DNA of 64,000 bases from Marivita sp030148515 (GCF_048006345.1 NZ_CP180351.1:1550001-1614000), one strand, 5' to 3'. Positions 17,283 to 26,494 are shown, counted from the stretch's first letter. Numbers and translations: made by a program. The notes: a model not told the origin generated them from the letters alone.

Positions 17283-19442
17283 ATGCAAGACCCAGCCATC
17301 ACCGAAGAGATCATTGCGGCCCACGGCATCAATGCCGAGGAATATGCCGAGATCCTGCGGATCATGAATCGCGAACCCACGTTTACTGAACTGGGCATCT
17401 TTTCCGCGATGTGGAACGAACACTGTTCCTACAAGTCCTCCAAGAAATGGCTGCGCACCCTGCCGACCACCGGGCCTCAGGTGATCTGCGGCCCCGGCGA
17501 AAACGCGGGTGTGGTGGATATCGGCGACGGTCAGGCGGTTGTCTTCAAGATGGAAAGCCACAACCACCCCTCCTACATCGAGCCCTATCAAGGTGCCGCA
17601 ACCGGTGTCGGTGGCATCCTGCGCGACGTGTTCACCATGGGCGCACGGCCTATTGCTGCGATGAATGCGCTCAGCTTCGGCGAAAAGGACCATCCCAAGA
17701 CACGTCAGCTTGTGCATGGCGTGGTCGAAGGGATCGGCGGCTACGGCAACTGCTTTGGCGTGCCCACCGTGGGCGGCGAGGTACGCTTCCACCGGGCCTA
17801 TAATGGCAATTGCCTTGTAAACGCCTTTGCCGCCGGTCTCGCCGATGCGGACAAGATTTTCTACTCGGCCGCCAGCGGCGTGGGTCGTCCAGTGGTGTAT
17901 CTGGGTGCCAAGACCGGCCGCGATGGTGTGGGTGGTGCCACTATGGCGTCGGCGGAGTTCGATGACACGATCGAAGAAAAACGCCCCACCGTTCAGGTGG
18001 GTGACCCGTTCACCGAAAAGCGCTTGATGGAAGCCTGCCTTGAGCTGATGCAGACAGGTGCGGTGATCTCGATTCAGGACATGGGCGCGGCTGGCCTCAC
18101 CTGCTCCGCCGTTGAGATGGGCGACAAGGGCAAGCTGGGCATCCGGCTTGATCTGGAAAAGGTGCCGCAGCGCGAGGTGAACATGACCGCCTACGAGATG
18201 ATGCTGTCGGAATCCCAAGAACGGATGCTCATGGTGCTCGACCCCGCGAAAGAGGCCGAAGCCCGCGCGGTGTTTGAGAAGTGGGACCTCGATTTCGCCA
18301 TCGTCGGCGAAACCATCGCTGAGGATCGGTTCCTGATCGTGCACAATGGCGACATCAAAGCGGACCTGCCGCTGTCGCGTCTTTCGTCCTCTGCCCCGGA
18401 ATATGACCGCCCTTGGGTGCCGTCCGCAGCCCCTGCGGCGCTGGACGACGTACCCGCAGTCGATTCCATTGACGCTTTGAAGGCGTTGATCGGGAGCCCG
18501 AACTACTGCGCCCGCAACTGGGTGTTCGAACAGTATGACAGCATGGTCATGGCTGACACTGTCGAAGGCCCCGGCTGGGGCGCGGGAGTGATCCGCGTAC
18601 ATGGCACCGACAAGATGCTGGCCTTCACCTCGGACGTGACGCCACGCTACGTCAAGGCGAACCCGGTCGAAGGCGGCAAACAGGCGGTGGCCGAGGCGTT
18701 CCGCAATCTTTGCGCGGTTGGAGCTAAGCCGCTGGCGACCACCGACAACCTGAATTTCGGCAACCCGGAAAAGCCCGAGATCATGGGTCAGTTTGTCGGA
18801 GCGCTGCAAGGCATTGGCGGCGCCTGCGAGGCGCTGGACATGCCCATCGTGTCCGGCAACGTGTCGCTTTACAACGAAACCGATGGTCAGGCGATCCTGC
18901 CCACCCCGACGATTGGTGCGGTGGGTCTTATCGCGGCCGGCGAAGAGCCGATCCTGGGCCGCGCCCGCGACGGGCATGTGGCGCTGGTCGTCGGCGAAAC
19001 ACAGGGCCATCTTGGCCAGTCCGCGCTGCTCTATGAAGTGTTCAACCGCGAAGACGGCGATGCACCTGCGGTCGACCTGATTGCCGAGCGTCGAAACGGC
19101 GATTTCATCCGCGACAATCGCGATCTGATCAAGGCCTGCACTGATCTCTCCGATGGCGGTCTGGCCCTTGCCGCGTTCGAGATGGCCAGCGGGTCGGACG
19201 TTGGTGTCGTGATCGACGAGACCGATCAGGCCAAGCTCTTCGGCGAGGATCAGGGCCGTTACCTTGTGGCCTGCAATTTCGACCAAGCCGAGGCGCTGGT
19301 GGTAGCCGCAGGACAGGCCGGTGTGCCGATTGCCACGGTCGGCCGCTTTACCGGCGACACGGTGAAACTGGGTGGATCGGACGCGCCGTTGGCGGAATTG
19401 GTGGCTTTGCACAAAGGTGCCTTTGCCGGGCATTTTGCCTGA
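17283..19442 (+). CDS. purL: Phosphoribosylformylglycinamidine synthase subunit PurL
   Basis: This 719-residue protein is the small-type PurL, which needs separate PurS and PurQ subunits; neither is in the window. It converts FGAR to FGAM with ATP and glutamine-derived ammonia in purine synthesis. The N-terminal FSAMWNEHCSYKSSKKWL, the ATP-site stretch VVFKMESHNHPSYIEPYQGA, GVGGILRDVFTMGARPIA and the C-terminal half repeat of the same fold are present. I chose the ATG at 17283 (MQDPAITEE). The VOC protein gene follows after 24 bp and is likely co-transcribed. Confidence 0.98.
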   Translation: MQDPAITEEIIAAHGINAEEYAEILRIMNREPTFTELGIFSAMWNEHCSYKSSKKWLRTLPTTGPQVICGPGENAGVVDIGDGQAVVFKMESHNHPSYIEPYQGAATGVGGILRDVFTMGARPIAAMNALSFGEKDHPKTRQLVHGVVEGIGGYGNCFGVPTVGGEVRFHRAYNGNCLVNAFAAGLADADKIFYSAASGVGRPVVYLGAKTGRDGVGGATMASAEFDDTIEEKRPTVQVGDPFTEKRLMEACLELMQTGAVISIQDMGAAGLTCSAVEMGDKGKLGIRLDLEKVPQREVNMTAYEMMLSESQERMLMVLDPAKEAEARAVFEKWDLDFAIVGETIAEDRFLIVHNGDIKADLPLSRLSSSAPEYDRPWVPSAAPAALDDVPAVDSIDALKALIGSPNYCARNWVFEQYDSMVMADTVEGPGWGAGVIRVHGTDKMLAFTSDVTPRYVKANPVEGGKQAVAEAFRNLCAVGAKPLATTDNLNFGNPEKPEIMGQFVGALQGIGGACEALDMPIVSGNVSLYNETDGQAILPTPTIGAVGLIAAGEEPILGRARDGHVALVVGETQGHLGQSALLYEVFNREDGDAPAVDLIAERRNGDFIRDNRDLIKACTDLSDGGLALAAFEMASGSDVGVVIDETDQAKLFGEDQGRYLVACNFDQAEALVVAAGQAGVPIATVGRFTGDTVKLGGSDAPLAELVALHKGAFAGHFA

Positions 19443-19466
19443 GGTGACACCCAACCGGGAGGGGCT

Positions 19467-19883
19467 ATGAAACTCGAATTCCATCACGTCAATTACGTCT
19501 CGAAAGACGTTGACAAGATGCACTATTTCTACACCCGCGTGCTGGGATTGGGAGACATCCCGCAAGAGAATTTCCCGCGCACCGAAGCGACCGGCGATCG
19601 CGGGTTTGACGGCAAGATCCGCTTTGCCACGGATGGTCAGGTGCAGATGCATCTGGCCGAGCGCGACTTGACAGTGGCGTTCAAGAACGGTCAGGTCATC
19701 AATCCGGTGGACCGCGGCCATATCGCCTTTCGCACTGACGATCTGGCCGCGTTTTTGGCCATTCTCGATGAGCAGGGAATCCCCTATTCGGATTACGGAA
19801 CGGCCTTTGCCAAGGAGTGGCATCAGGTGTTTTTCCAAGACCCGGAAGGCAACGTGATCGAAGTGCACCAGCAGGTGGGTTAG
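19467..19883 (+). CDS. VOC (glyoxalase/bleomycin resistance fold) family protein
   Basis: This 138-residue protein starts with LEFHHVNYVSKDVDKMHYFYTRVLGL, the first beta-alpha-beta module. GHIAFRTDDLAAFLAIL begins the second, ending EGNVIEVHQQ. Likely metal ligands are the early His, the His in MHLAE, the His in GHIAF and the final Glu. Members include glyoxalase I, dioxygenases and resistance proteins; the reaction here is unknown. It lies 24 bp after purL. Paired palindromes start immediately after its stop codon. Confidence 0.82.
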   Translation: MKLEFHHVNYVSKDVDKMHYFYTRVLGLGDIPQENFPRTEATGDRGFDGKIRFATDGQVQMHLAERDLTVAFKNGQVINPVDRGHIAFRTDDLAAFLAILDEQGIPYSDYGTAFAKEWHQVFFQDPEGNVIEVHQQVG

Positions 19884-19887
19884 GCGG

Positions 19888-19929
19888 CACACGCGTCGAC
19901 GCGTGTGGGCTTTCCGTCGACGGAAAGCC
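19888..19929. repeat. Two abutting perfect palindromes between convergent genes
   Basis: A 20-bp palindrome (19888-19907, arms CACACGCG, centre TCGA) directly abuts a 22-bp palindrome (19908-19929, arms GGCTTTCCG, centre TCGA). Outer GGCGG (19883-19887) and CCGCC (19928-19932) can pair, which would give a three-way junction in RNA. It sits between the convergent VOC and CoxE-like genes and may terminate or protect both transcripts. The arrangement resembles 41407-41450. Confidence 0.8.
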
Positions 19930-19938
19930 GCCCTGCCC

Positions 19939-21189
19939 CTAGAGCATGTTCATCAGACGGGCTTTTTCACCCGGATCATCGGGACGTGAAATCGCCTTCG
20001 CCAGTTCTTCCAAGGACTGGATCGAATGACCCGCCCGAAAGCTGTCCACATGCGGCAGCATCGCGCGGATGCCTGTCGCCTTGGGCGCAAACCCGTCCCA
20101 GCGCAAGAGCGGGTTCAGCCAGATCAGACGGCGCGAGGACAGGTGCAAGCGCTCCATCTCTTTCTCGAGCGCACCCGCATCGTCGCGGTCCAGCCCATCG
20201 GTGATCAGCAGCACGACCGCGCCCTGCCCCATTACCCGGCGCGACCAGTCGCGGTTGAAGGCGTGCAGGCACTGACCGATCCGTGTGCCTCCCTCCCAAT
20301 CCTGCGCCTCGGCCCCCGCCGCCTTGAGTGCCGCATCCACGTCGCGGGTCGCCAGATGGCGGGTGATGTTGGTCAGGCGGGTGCCGAAGGTGAAGGCATG
20401 GACCTTGGCCCAGCCTGCGCCTTTCTCATTAGCGACGGCGTGCAGAAAGTGCAGCACCATGCGGGAATACTGGCTCATGGAGCCGGAGATATCGCAGAGG
20501 ACCACAAGATTGGGCCAGCGCGGGCGCGGTGTTTTGCGGGAGATGGCGCGGATTTCTCCGCCCTGCCGCATGGATTTCATCAGCGTGCGCCGGTAATCCG
20601 CCTGTTTGCCCAGCACCGAGGCCTTGCCCCGCCGCGACGGGATCGGCTTTACCGGCAGGGTCAGGCGGGCCAACATGCGTTTGGCCTCAGCCACTTCTGC
20701 GGTGCTCATTTGTTCGAAATCGAGCGTGCGCAGCTTTTCCTCGGCGCTCATGGTAAGCGTCGATTTGATCTCGATCTCGGTGCCTTCCTCGGATTGTTCA
20801 TTCTCCGGAATTTCTGGCAGCAGATCGTCCAGCAACGCCTGCGCCGCGCGTTTTTCGCCTGAGGCTGCGGATTTCTCCTCCTGCACACCGCGGATCGCGG
20901 GCAGCATGAAGGACATCATGTGTTCCAGATAACGCGGATCCCGCCAGTAGAGCCGGAACACCTGAGCAAAGATCACCCGGTGTTCGGGGCGGTTCACGAA
21001 ACAGGCGTGCAGCGTCCAGAAGAAGTCCATCCGTTCGGTGAAGCCCGCCGCCTCCACAGCGCGGATGGCGTCGATCACCCGACCCGGCCCGATGGGCAGA
21101 CCCGCCCGACGCAGGGCGCGGGCGAAATGGATGATGTTCTGCGCCAGTCGGGGATTGTCGGGCAGTTCGAGGGGAATGTATTCGGCCAT
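19939..21189 (-). CDS. VWA domain-containing protein, CoxE-like
   Basis: This 416-residue protein has a C-terminal von Willebrand A domain with a complete metal site, DISGS at residues 233-237, and a later ITDGLDRDD. The N-terminal half is helical with an acidic linker (EIPENEQSEEGTEIEI). It resembles CoxE, which works with the MoxR-type ATPase CoxD in inserting or maturing metal cofactors. The likely partner is the ATPase gene just upstream. The start is MAEYIPLEL at 21189; the 20 extra residues of the longer ORF (to 21249) come from a repeat element and are probably not translated. No CO dehydrogenase genes are in the window. Confidence 0.85.
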   Translation of the reverse strand: MAEYIPLELPDNPRLAQNIIHFARALRRAGLPIGPGRVIDAIRAVEAAGFTERMDFFWTLHACFVNRPEHRVIFAQVFRLYWRDPRYLEHMMSFMLPAIRGVQEEKSAASGEKRAAQALLDDLLPEIPENEQSEEGTEIEIKSTLTMSAEEKLRTLDFEQMSTAEVAEAKRMLARLTLPVKPIPSRRGKASVLGKQADYRRTLMKSMRQGGEIRAISRKTPRPRWPNLVVLCDISGSMSQYSRMVLHFLHAVANEKGAGWAKVHAFTFGTRLTNITRHLATRDVDAALKAAGAEAQDWEGGTRIGQCLHAFNRDWSRRVMGQGAVVLLITDGLDRDDAGALEKEMERLHLSSRRLIWLNPLLRWDGFAPKATGIRAMLPHVDSFRAGHSIQSLEELAKAISRPDDPGEKARLMNML

Positions 21190-21202
21190 TACATGGCCGA
21201 CC

Positions 21203-21269
21203 GGGGGCGCTGCCCCCTCTCCTGCGCTGCGCGCGTTCGGCACTGACATCTGTCCACTGGACAGATGTC
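21203..21269. repeat. REP-like intergenic element with two inverted repeats
   Basis: GGGGGCGCTGCCCCC (21203-21217) and an 11-bp inverted repeat (GACATCTGTCC, 21245-21255 with 21259-21269) lie in the 124-bp gap between the MoxR-type and CoxE-like genes. The flank CACCCCCCAGCATATTTCTG resembles, in reverse complement, the flank of the element at 39951-40002. The repeat extends the downstream reading frame, which misleads start prediction. Confidence 0.6.
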
Positions 21270-21313
21270 CGGGCGCGCCTCACCCCCCAGCATATTTCTG
21301 AAAAGAAGAAGCA

Positions 21314-22222
21314 TCATGCCGGCTCGAGCGTTGCCTTGGCCTCATCGAGCAGGCGTTTGGCCTCGGAGCCCTGCAGTTTCTGGATGTCGTCCTGGTATTT
21401 CAGAATGGCTCCAAGCGTGTCCGAGATCACTTCTGGCGACAGGTCGATCACGTCGAGCGCCAGAAGGCATTTGGCCCAGTCGATGGTTTCTGCCACACCC
21501 GGTTTCTTGAAGATGTCCTCGGTCCGGAGGCGCTGCACAAAGGCCACGATTTCGCGGCTGAGCGTGGCCGAGGCCTCAGGCGCGCGGGCATGGAGAATGT
21601 CGAGTTCGCGTTGGAAATCAGGGTAGTCGACCCAGTGATAGAGGCAGCGGCGCTTGAGCGCATCATGCACTTCGCGCGTGCGGTTGGAGGTCAGGATCAC
21701 GATGGGCGGTTCGGGTGCGGTGATCGTTCCCATCTCGGGGATCGTCACCTGGAAGTCGCTGAGGGCTTCGAGCAGGAACGCCTCGAACGGCTCGTCCGTG
21801 CGGTCCAATTCATCGATCAACAGCACCGGCGCGCCATTTGCATCAGGTCGCATCGCCTCGAGCAAGGGGCGTTCCACAAGGAAATCCGGGCCGAAGAGTT
21901 CGCGCTGCAGCATCTCACGGTCGGCATTGCCTGCGGCCTCAGCCGTGCGGATGGCGATCATCTGCGCTGGGAAGTTCCATTCGTAGACCGCGCTGGAGGC
22001 ATCAAGCCCTTCGTAGCATTGGAGGCGGATCAGCTTGCGGCCCAGTGAGGCCGCGAGCGCCTTTGCGATCTCGGTCTTGCCGACGCCTGCTTCCCCCTCC
22101 AGAAACAGCGGTCGGCCCAGTTTCAGCGACAGGAACACAACGGTGGCCAGCGCCCGTCCACAGACATAGCCAGTCTCGGCCAGCATGGATTGAACGGCGT
22201 CGATACTTTCGGGTGTCTGCAT
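21314..22222 (-). CDS. MoxR-family AAA+ ATPase, CoxD-like
   Basis: This 302-residue ATPase has Walker A GEAGVGKTE (about residues 43-51), Walker B VLLIDELDR, and sensor 1 VILTSNRTRE. MoxR ATPases act as chaperones that load metals or cofactors, or mature complexes, together with a VWA protein. The CoxE-like gene downstream supplies that partner. The start MQTPESIDAV is at 22222; the ORF continues to 22552 but the extra 110 residues are Arg/Ser/Cys-rich and antisense to the glycosyltransferase gene, so I reject them. The target of this pair is unknown. Confidence 0.88.
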   Translation of the reverse strand: MQTPESIDAVQSMLAETGYVCGRALATVVFLSLKLGRPLFLEGEAGVGKTEIAKALAASLGRKLIRLQCYEGLDASSAVYEWNFPAQMIAIRTAEAAGNADREMLQRELFGPDFLVERPLLEAMRPDANGAPVLLIDELDRTDEPFEAFLLEALSDFQVTIPEMGTITAPEPPIVILTSNRTREVHDALKRRCLYHWVDYPDFQRELDILHARAPEASATLSREIVAFVQRLRTEDIFKKPGVAETIDWAKCLLALDVIDLSPEVISDTLGAILKYQDDIQKLQGSEAKRLLDEAKATLEPA

Positions 22223-22373
22223 GGGGTGCTCCTCTGTCACAGGCCTTGCTGCCCTGCGCGCGCCCCGGAGGTCAATAGCGCCAAGGTCGCACGTGACGCG
22301 GTGGAATTGACGCCTCCGGCGCGACCTGACACAGTTAGCGCATTGATTTTCCTCAGCGCAGGCCTGTGTTTTC

Positions 22374-23429
22374 GTGTCCATCACCGCCGTTCTCTGTGTC
22401 CGCAACGAGGCGGCGTTTCTGCTGGATTGGCTGGCGTGGCACCGTAGCGTTGGGGTCACGGATTTCGTCGTCGTGTCGAACGAGTGTGAGGACGGCACCG
22501 ATACGATGCTGGACCGACTGGAGGCGTTGGGCTGGCTGACCCATATTCGCAACGCCCCCCCCTATGGCAACGGCGGCATCCAGTTCAGTGGGCTGAAGCT
22601 GGCGAACAAGTGTGATGCCGTGAAAGAGACCGATTGGCTGGTGACGCTGGATATCGACGAATTCGTCAACGTCCATGTGGGTGATCGCACCCTGCCAGCT
22701 TTGATCCATGCCCTGCCCGATGCGACGGCGATCACGCTCACCTGGCGCAATTTCGGCAATGCGGGTGTAGTGGCCTATGAAGACGCGCCGGTGCCGCTGC
22801 AGTTCACCCGCGCCGGGCCGCGCCCGTTGCATTGGCCCTGGCGGGCGTCGATGTTCAAGACGCTTTATCGCAATGACCGCACCTACCGAAACCTTGGTGT
22901 GCACCGTCCGCGCAACCCAGTAGACGCGCGCCTGCCGGAGGCGCAGTGGTTTGATGGCGAGGGCCGCGCCCTGCCCCCCGAAATGGCGTCGGGGCGCATC
23001 TTTTCCGATTATCGCCTGCCGCAGCACGGCTTGGTGCAGCTCAATCATTACCCTCTTGGTTCGGTGGAAAGCTACGTGCTCAAGGCAGATCGTGGGCGTG
23101 CCGTGCACAGCGCGGACCGGCTTGGCTTGGATTACTGGGTGGAGCGTAATCTCAACACCGGAGAGGACCGCTCTGCGCTGCCGCTGTGGGACCGCGTGCA
23201 GCCGATACGCACCGCGTTGGGCGCGGATCCCGAGCTTTCTGCCTTGCACGACACCTCTGTGGCCTGGCGCAAGGCGCGGTTTCGCACGCTGCTCGATCAG
23301 GATGTGTATCGAGACCTGTATGGGCGGCTTATGATGACCCCATCGTCTTCTCCGCTGCCTGAGGCCGTCGCCCGACTGCTGATCGACTTTGCACAAAACA
23401 CTCCGGTCAGCGGTGAGGAAACACCATAG
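22374..23429 (+). CDS. Glycosyltransferase family 2-like protein
   Basis: This 351-residue protein has a GT-A type start (SITAVLCVRNEAAFLLDWLAWH) and a DxD-type metal/nucleotide-sugar motif, TLDIDEFVNV, at residues 93-95. It matches the branch of GT2-like proteins that are usually found singly in Rhodobacterales, often annotated Glyco_tranf_2_4. The start is GTG at 22374; no better ATG exists upstream. No polysaccharide genes surround it, so the acceptor is unknown. Confidence 0.78.
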   Translation: MSITAVLCVRNEAAFLLDWLAWHRSVGVTDFVVVSNECEDGTDTMLDRLEALGWLTHIRNAPPYGNGGIQFSGLKLANKCDAVKETDWLVTLDIDEFVNVHVGDRTLPALIHALPDATAITLTWRNFGNAGVVAYEDAPVPLQFTRAGPRPLHWPWRASMFKTLYRNDRTYRNLGVHRPRNPVDARLPEAQWFDGEGRALPPEMASGRIFSDYRLPQHGLVQLNHYPLGSVESYVLKADRGRAVHSADRLGLDYWVERNLNTGEDRSALPLWDRVQPIRTALGADPELSALHDTSVAWRKARFRTLLDQDVYRDLYGRLMMTPSSSPLPEAVARLLIDFAQNTPVSGEETP

Positions 23430-23521
23430 ACTCCCCCGTATTTCGGCTCAATTCTGCCCAAATCCTTGATTAATCCTTTCGTCAAACAAAGACCTGTCAA
23501 CAGGCACGAGACAATGAGGAC

Positions 23522-24496
23522 ATGTGGACCATGCAGGACGGAACCGATCCATACACGCTTTCCTTGAGCGAACTCAGCCCTGCGCAGTGGCTGGAGGAGA
23601 TGCGCGAGATCGGTGAGTCCTTTGGCTTTTTCGAACCGCTGGGTCCTCGCCACAATGCAGTCTTTGTCGAAAAAGGCGACACTCTGCTGGTCAGTTTCGA
23701 ATCCCTGCCTGCGATTTAGGCCCTGTCCGAAGACGGTCGACCTATCGGTTTCGATTTGGCACAGTCCCATGACTGGTCCTGCCTCACCGTGATCTGCAAT
23801 CGCGACACCTGGTTCCGCGAGGATGAGGTCTACGGCTTTTTCGACCAAATGACCGATGACGGGTTCTTCGACGATTTCGAGCAGGTGATCTTTTTCGGTG
23901 CAGGCCCTTGCGGTTACGCGGCCTGCGCGTTTTCGGTCGCATCGCCCGGTGCGACGGTCATTGCGCTTGAGCCGCAAGCCACGCTCGACCCGCGCGTCAC
24001 CGAATGGGACGACCGCTTTACGCATATGCGCCGGACCGATTTCACTGAGCGGTACGGCTATGCCCCCGACATGCTCGACGGCGCAAAGGACACCTATGTG
24101 ATCTATGACCCGAGCGACCGCCTTGGCGCGATGCATGCTGCCCTGTTCGAGCGCTCTGGCGTGACGCGCTTCCGCGCCCGGCATCTGGGTGGCGGCATGC
24201 AGCTGAACCTGATGGAAATGGGTGTGATCGAGGACCTTGTCGCCGCCGCAGCGCAGGGCACGCTCGACACCAACCTTTTCGCCAAGATGTACCGCGCGCG
24301 CCGAACCCATGCGCCGTACTGCAAAAAGCTGTTCGCGACGGTCGAACAGCTTGATCGCCCTCGGCTTGCCGAAGCCGCCTGCGCCTATATCGCGGGGCAT
24401 TTCGGAGCACCGCGATACCGGCGCAAACTCAAGGCGCTGCGACAGGCCCTTGCCACCGATACCGAAGATACGGCGGACGACGGAGCTAAGCTCTAG
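23522..24496 (+). pseudogene. Conserved Rhodobacterales protein interrupted by an in-frame amber codon
   Basis: Two open segments, 23522-23719 and 23720-24496, are in the same frame and separated only by TAG at 23717-23719. Reading through gives one continuous 325-codon product with FESLPAI before and ALSEDGRPIGFDL after the stop, with no sign of a frameshift. A single CAG to TAG change would explain it. From memory this family is common in Rhodobacterales and is sometimes loosely labelled phosphoadenosine phosphosulfate reductase, but I see no PAPS-binding motif that proves that activity. A FFGAGPCGYAACAF segment suggests a Rossmann-like fold. The gene could be inactive, a sequencing error, or read through. 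Confidence 0.75.
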
Positions 24497-24528
24497 CCTA
24501 GACGCGGTCTGCATGCTACGCGGCAGGC

Positions 24529-25569
24529 ATGACAAATACGCTTACGATCCGCACCCCCGACGACTGGCACCTGCACTTGCGCGATGGCGCAATGCTGCGT
24601 GCCGTGGCTCCTGAAACCGCACGGCATTTTGCCCGCGCGATCATCATGCCGAACCTTGTTCCCCCCGTTGTCACAGGTGCGGAGGCTGCTGCGTACCGGG
24701 AGCGCATTCTGGCGGCACTTCCGGAGGGATCGGGATTCACGCCTCTGATGACCCTATACCTGACGGAAGCGACCGACCCGGACGACCTTGCGCGCGCCCA
24801 TGCCGACGGGTTGATCACCGCGGTCAAGCTGTATCCGGCAGGCGCCACGACAAACTCGTCCTCGGGTGTGACCAATTTCGACAAGGTGCGCCCCGTGCTG
24901 GAAAAGATGGCCGAGATCGGCTGTCCGCTTTGTGTGCATGGCGAAGTGGTCAACAGCGAGATCGACATCTTCGACCGCGAGGCGGTGTTCATCGAGCGGG
25001 TGCTGGATCCGATCCGTCGGGCGACACCCGGTCTGCGCGTGGTGATGGAGCACATCACAACGATGCAGGGCGTGGAATACGCCTCCGAAGGGGGGCCTGA
25101 CCTGGGAGCCACGATCACCACGCATCATCTGGTGATCAATCGCAACCACATCCTCGCCGGAGGAATCAAACCGCATTATTACTGTCTGCCCGTGGCCAAA
25201 CGCGAAGAACACCGGCTTGCCCTGCGCCGCGCCGCGACCAGCGGCGATCCGACGTTTTTCCTTGGCACTGACAGTGCACCGCATACGGATGCCAACAAGT
25301 TGCTGCCTTGCGGCTGTGCTGGCTGTTTCACCGCGACCAATACGCTGTCCATTCTTGCAGAAGTGTTCGAAGAGGACGGCGCGCTTGACCGGTTGGAGGC
25401 GTTTACCAGCCTGAACGGTCCGGGTTTCTACGGCTTACGGCCCAACGACGACACGATCACCCTGACCAAGGGCGAACCTGTCAACTATCCTAGCCAAATC
25501 GAAACGGATGATGGTCCGGTTACGGTTTTCGATCCGATGATGCCGCTGCATTGGCGGGTCGGCGCGTAA
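24529..25569 (+). CDS. pyrC: Dihydroorotase (class II)
   Basis: This 346-residue zinc enzyme cyclises carbamoyl aspartate to dihydroorotate in pyrimidine synthesis. DDWHLHLRDG carries His14 and His16, Lys100 in TAVKLYPAGATTNS is the carbamylated metal-bridging residue, His137 (CVHGEV) and His175 (MEHITT) are further ligands, and GTDSAPH holds the catalytic Asp. It is the E. coli-like class II form. The next pyrimidine gene, pyrE, is 4.3 kb away on the same strand, with the HExxH gene and the puc operon between. Confidence 0.98.
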   Translation: MTNTLTIRTPDDWHLHLRDGAMLRAVAPETARHFARAIIMPNLVPPVVTGAEAAAYRERILAALPEGSGFTPLMTLYLTEATDPDDLARAHADGLITAVKLYPAGATTNSSSGVTNFDKVRPVLEKMAEIGCPLCVHGEVVNSEIDIFDREAVFIERVLDPIRRATPGLRVVMEHITTMQGVEYASEGGPDLGATITTHHLVINRNHILAGGIKPHYYCLPVAKREEHRLALRRAATSGDPTFFLGTDSAPHTDANKLLPCGCAGCFTATNTLSILAEVFEEDGALDRLEAFTSLNGPGFYGLRPNDDTITLTKGEPVNYPSQIETDDGPVTVFDPMMPLHWRVGA

Positions 25570-25792
25570 GATCAAAGCGGTTTTGCTACCCTAGGATCAC
25601 GCGCGCTAAGGCGAAGGCGCGTGACTGTGGCTCGCCAGAACCGAAGGTGAGCCTGCCCAAAAAGCGCACAAAACACAGGCGACGCGCTCTGTGCCGCCAA
25701 TTTATTTGGCAGGATGCCACTAAAGCAGTTTGAAGTTGACCAGCGCTTACGACTTTGGTCGCACATGCCCTATCCTAGTTTCGGGAGGTCAT

Positions 25793-26281
25793 ATGCGAAA
25801 GGGCTTCCCGATGGAGCTATTGTTGGATGCATTGCTTGAATGGATTGGCGATCACTCGAGCTACGATACCCAAAACGTGCCGCACCCAATCGTGCTGCAA
25901 CTGAGTCCTGAAGAGCTTACCCGGGAATTTTACACCGGCGTCGCGCATTTGATGCCGGACGATGGCGTCGACGAACGGATCAACGCGCTTTATGCCGCCA
26001 CTGATGGGCCACATGGCACGATTTATCTGCTCTCGGCACATCAGTACGACGAGTCCGAATTTTTCGACCAGCCGATGGACAATCCTCTTTGGCGCGAAGT
26101 GCTGCTGCATGAATTGGTGCACCATGTGCAGTGGCAAAGCGGTGACGCCGAACAGTGGCAATGCGCGGCGCAGGGCGAGTTCGAGGCATATATGCTTGGT
26201 GGTCGGTATCTGAGGCAACTTGCAGTCGCCGATCCGATGCCCAACCGGAATTTCTGGGGCATGATTTACAGCCGCTGCTGA
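25793..26281 (+). CDS. Putative zincin-type metallopeptidase-like protein (DUF6647-like)
   Basis: This 162-residue protein contains HELVH at residues 106-110, a complete HExxH zinc site, and a downstream GEFEAY whose Glu (about residue 131) could be the third ligand of a gluzincin. No signal peptide is apparent. I chose the ATG at 25793 because GGGAGGT lies just upstream; the ORF opens at 25730 and another ATG is at 25811. It may belong to DUF6647, which I recall from related genomes. A peptidase activity is inferred from the motif only. It lies upstream of the puc promoter region. Confidence 0.65.
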   Translation: MRKGFPMELLLDALLEWIGDHSSYDTQNVPHPIVLQLSPEELTREFYTGVAHLMPDDGVDERINALYAATDGPHGTIYLLSAHQYDESEFFDQPMDNPLWREVLLHELVHHVQWQSGDAEQWQCAAQGEFEAYMLGGRYLRQLAVADPMPNRNFWGMIYSRC

Positions 26282-26494
26282 ACGTTCCGACCACACAAAT
26301 TCCAGTTCTCCCTCAAGTGCTTGGATTCGTCGCACTTGACGCGAGGGAATCAGCGATTCTGCCCAAAATCCAACCAATCGCCCCATCTTTGCGCGATTGC
26401 GGACAGTGGCAATTCCATGCCGATCTGCCCTCAACCATCTGAAAAATAGAGAATTACCGCCTGTTTGTGCGGCTATGTCGTCACATGTCTAATG

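Noticed and set aside
17070..19892. 940-codon ORF on the minus strand
   Set aside because: It is antisense to purL and the VOC gene, both with clear family motifs, and its protein is His/Arg/Gln-rich without domains, as expected of an antisense frame in high-GC DNA.
25570..25792. tRNA or small gene between pyrC and the HExxH gene
   Set aside because: I could not find a cloverleaf, or an ORF with support; only short inverted repeats.
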